Assembly (NCBI GenBank): GCA_027886175.1
Contig: JAJNNQ010000006.1
Location: 4,340,001-4,404,000 of the forward strand
Source: Phylloscopus collybita
Lineage: Eukaryota; Chordata; Aves; Passeriformes; Phylloscopidae
Direction: 5' to 3'
Length of the DNA stretch: 64,000 bases
The position numbers were made by a program, and so were the translations under genes. The notes beneath the pieces are model-generated. The model worked only from the letters and a program-made list of their open reading frames with translations. It had not been told where the DNA came from and searched no databases. Positions 61,701 through 64,000 of the stretch are shown in pieces. Position 1 is the stretch's first letter, and each line of letters opens with the position of its first letter.

Positions 61701-64000
61701 TGATTTTTAAACATGTGGCTTACATTTATTTTATTTAAACATTTACATAAATTGTAGCAAAATGATCACATTGTTACAGACGTAACTTAAAAGCACCACT
61801 ACCTTTAGCAACTTGCATAGTTCTTAGTATTTGTCCAACTGACCTGTGCTAAGGTCTATTCAGCATCAAAATATTATGATCTTACTAATATGTACCTAGG
61901 CATATACAAGCATTCAGAACATCAAGAAAATTCAGGCAAAAAATAACAAAAGAAAATAAGAAATGCAGAACTAAAGTCTGAACTGTTACTAAAAATTTAT
62001 TTTTGGTGGAAAAAAAAAATGGGTACATTCAGTATACTTAATATTTCAGTCTGAAGGACTATAACAAAGTCAGAGGGAGTATGGTATCTAACTTTAATGT
62101 TAACAGTTTGCCTTGTTTATAGATAGCTAGTCATGACTATAAAAAATAAATTAGATTTGTTTAAAATATTAATAATAATTTTATCTTTTTACAATATTAT
62201 AAATCTTTTAATGATATTCATATTTTCCTGTCTAATTCTCACAAAAGCAAACTACTTAAAATTTATTTTGTGGTGAATGTGTTGAATTTTTTAAATTTTT
62301 TTTTTAAACGTATTATATAGAAAAAGAAACAATGGAAGCTTATGAGAAGTTATGAAGGTTAGAACATAAAAAAGACAGTGTGATGCATTATTCTGTTGGG
62401 TTTTTTGATTTTTTTTAAAAAGAAATTTTACGGACTTCCACACAGAATGAAGACCACAGTCTTAGGAGGAAAAATTCAGTAAGTTTCACTAAAAGCTATG
62501 GAGATGCACTAGTTTATAGAGCTGAAAATCAGTACAATATTGTTTTAAAATAACTCATCATAATATAAATCTCAATATTTAGATTATCTTCAGATTTATA
62601 TAAATCTACACAATGTATGCCATAATCAATGCTAATTGCAGCAACAGCCATAAGTTTTTACTCCAAAAGCCTCCTAAAATATTTTATCACTACTGCATGA
62701 CATAATAAACCTAAGTCTTGGATAGGGAAAAGATTTATTGTATGTTTTGGTAAATAATAGTGAATGGTTTGCACACTTCTGTGTCTGATCTATAAGAGGA
62801 ATATTTATTGCCTTTTAGTTTTTTATTTATCTCACAAGTGAGCAAACACTACAAAACAGAATAAAAGAAGAGAAAAAAGAGGAAAAAAATCCAGGGCATA
62901 ATATTATCTAAAAATATTAAATAATCTAATAATCTAATCTTAATTTTCAAGCTGAAATATAATTCAAATATAATTTCTAAATTTTCCAAATTTCAGTTTA
63001 CCAACAGTGGGGTTGAATTGATTCTGTTTAAATGAATTATCCCATTTTAGGTACTAATTACCCTTGTGAAAGGATTATAAATAAAATGTAAGGATGAAAT
63101 TAATCTACTGGAATTCAACCAGGAGGTTGGTTTGGAGGCTAGATAATGCCAAACCTCCAAGCTTCCTCTTTCAAATAATTTAATAGTGAACTCATAGTTA
63201 CCAAATTAAAACAAGAACATAAAAAAATCTTTTATATTTATTAGATTATAAGCAGTGACCTTCTTTTCAATTTTTTTATGAAAGATTTGAGTTGCTAGAA
63301 AGTATTTAATATAATTAAGCTATTTAAAGCATTTCATAGCTATTCAGATTTCTTTACAGTGAAAGGTCTTTTAATGTGCCTCTCGTAAATGTATACTCTG
63401 GGATTGCCATTCTCTGGAAAACTCCAGATCCCATAGACATAGAGGCAAAGTTTGTCAAAATGAGTTCAGTCAAGTTCATTTTTCAAATCCATCCGAACAG
63501 CTTATGTTTCTGAAGCTGCCTTAGAAAACCACAGGGAAAAAAATATAGAGTGAGCAACTTTCTGAGGAGAGAAGGAGGCAGTTTGTTATCTAGTGAAACA
63601 TCATGTGTAGCAGAAACAACATGCCTTCCAGAATCTGGACTTTTTCAAAACCTGTACACATTTCTTTTTCTAAGGAAAAGGCAAACACTGATCACTTACC
63701 CTTCTCCCTCTTGCTATATTCATTTGGAAAACCCTTTACACTTTTGTCAACTAAATTTCACCTGTTCTAAGCAGTCCATGATACTCAGAGAAGGATTCAT
63801 TATTGTGAAAACCATCCCCTGCTATCAGCACCAGTCCAGAAAACTGATTTTGATCCACAGAACCTGCTCATTCCTTCTTGAGTCTTTCCATTTCACTAGC
63901 AAGATCAAAGGAAAAAAAAAAAAAAAAAAAAAGAACAAAACATGGCTTCTATGTCCTTGACAATTTCCCCCCATGTGCCAGGAAGAACACAGGAAAGCAT
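58723..64000. other. AT-rich non-coding stretch to the window end
   Basis: No gene recognised. A moderately GC-richer patch at 60215-60510 ends in an A run (60506-60521). The 136-codon plus frame at 63550-63960 lacks a recognised domain and runs through the A run at 63912-63932, so it is probably chance. Confidence 0.5.
63912..63932 (+). repeat. Poly(A) run of 21
   Basis: Uninterrupted A run within an A/G-rich context. Confidence 0.9.

Noticed and set aside
63550..63960. 136-codon plus-strand frame at the window end
   Set aside because: No recognised domain, runs through a poly(A) run, and a frame of this length is expected by chance.
1..64000. tRNA genes, CRISPR arrays, bacterial promoters or operons
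   Set aside because: No tRNA arm pattern, no regularly spaced repeat array and no dense coding were seen; the window is vertebrate nuclear DNA.

Overview
The window looks like nuclear DNA from a bird, most likely a songbird. The main evidence is repeated, decayed fragments of CR1 LINE retrotransposons, several with the usual avian 3' end that runs into an ATTCTATGATTC-like tail. There are also several avian-type endogenous retrovirus (ERV) long terminal repeats (LTRs), including one that starts on the minus strand with TGTCTTGGTTTG as songbird ERVL-like LTRs do. The background is AT-rich with strand-biased G/T or A/C low-complexity tracts. These family calls come from memory of consensus sequences; no database search was possible.

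I found no convincing host protein-coding gene, tRNA, rRNA, CRISPR array, origin or operon. The longest open frames are about 100 to 180 codons. Most overlap repeats or low-complexity DNA, and frames of roughly 130 codons are expected by chance in 64 kb of this composition. The window is therefore best read as intergenic DNA (a gene desert) or the inside of a very long intron.

Layout. 0.2-1.4 kb: a long, old CR1 copy. 4.7-9.0 kb: a purine-rich tract, then a GC-rich cluster of ERV-like pieces, including an LTR with a polyadenylation signal and a primer-binding-like site and a separate 395-bp solo LTR bounded by perfect 5-bp target duplications. 9.65-9.9 kb: a CR1 3' end. 10.45 kb: a second piece of the 7.4-kb LTR family. 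14.8-15.75 and 18.8-19.2 kb: two copies of one GC-rich repeat in opposite orientation. 20.8-21.1 kb: an ancient CR1/L3-like fragment. 24.8-25.3 kb: a diverged ERV LTR. 29.9-30.4 kb: a minus-strand CR1. 34.4-35.45 kb: an apparently internally deleted CR1 (5'/ORF1-like part plus 3' end). 38.1-38.9 kb: a full solo LTR with an imperfect 5-bp target duplication, followed by a CR1 body. 42.9-43.1 kb: a 255-bp G/T-rich tract. 45.7 and 48.0 kb: a diverged, unclassified direct repeat. 48.4-49.2 kb: two CR1 3' ends head to head. 50.9-51.2 and 58.5-58.7 kb: short CR1 fragments. The rest is single-copy AT-rich DNA in which I see no function.

The window holds no gene system whose parts work together. What can be read is its insertion history: old CR1 decay, later ERV integration followed by LTR-LTR recombination to solo LTRs, and expansion of low-complexity tracts. 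I did not find an undescribed biological system. The best leads are the unclassified repeat pairs, a few perfect hairpins and three short protein-like frames, all given as unproven.
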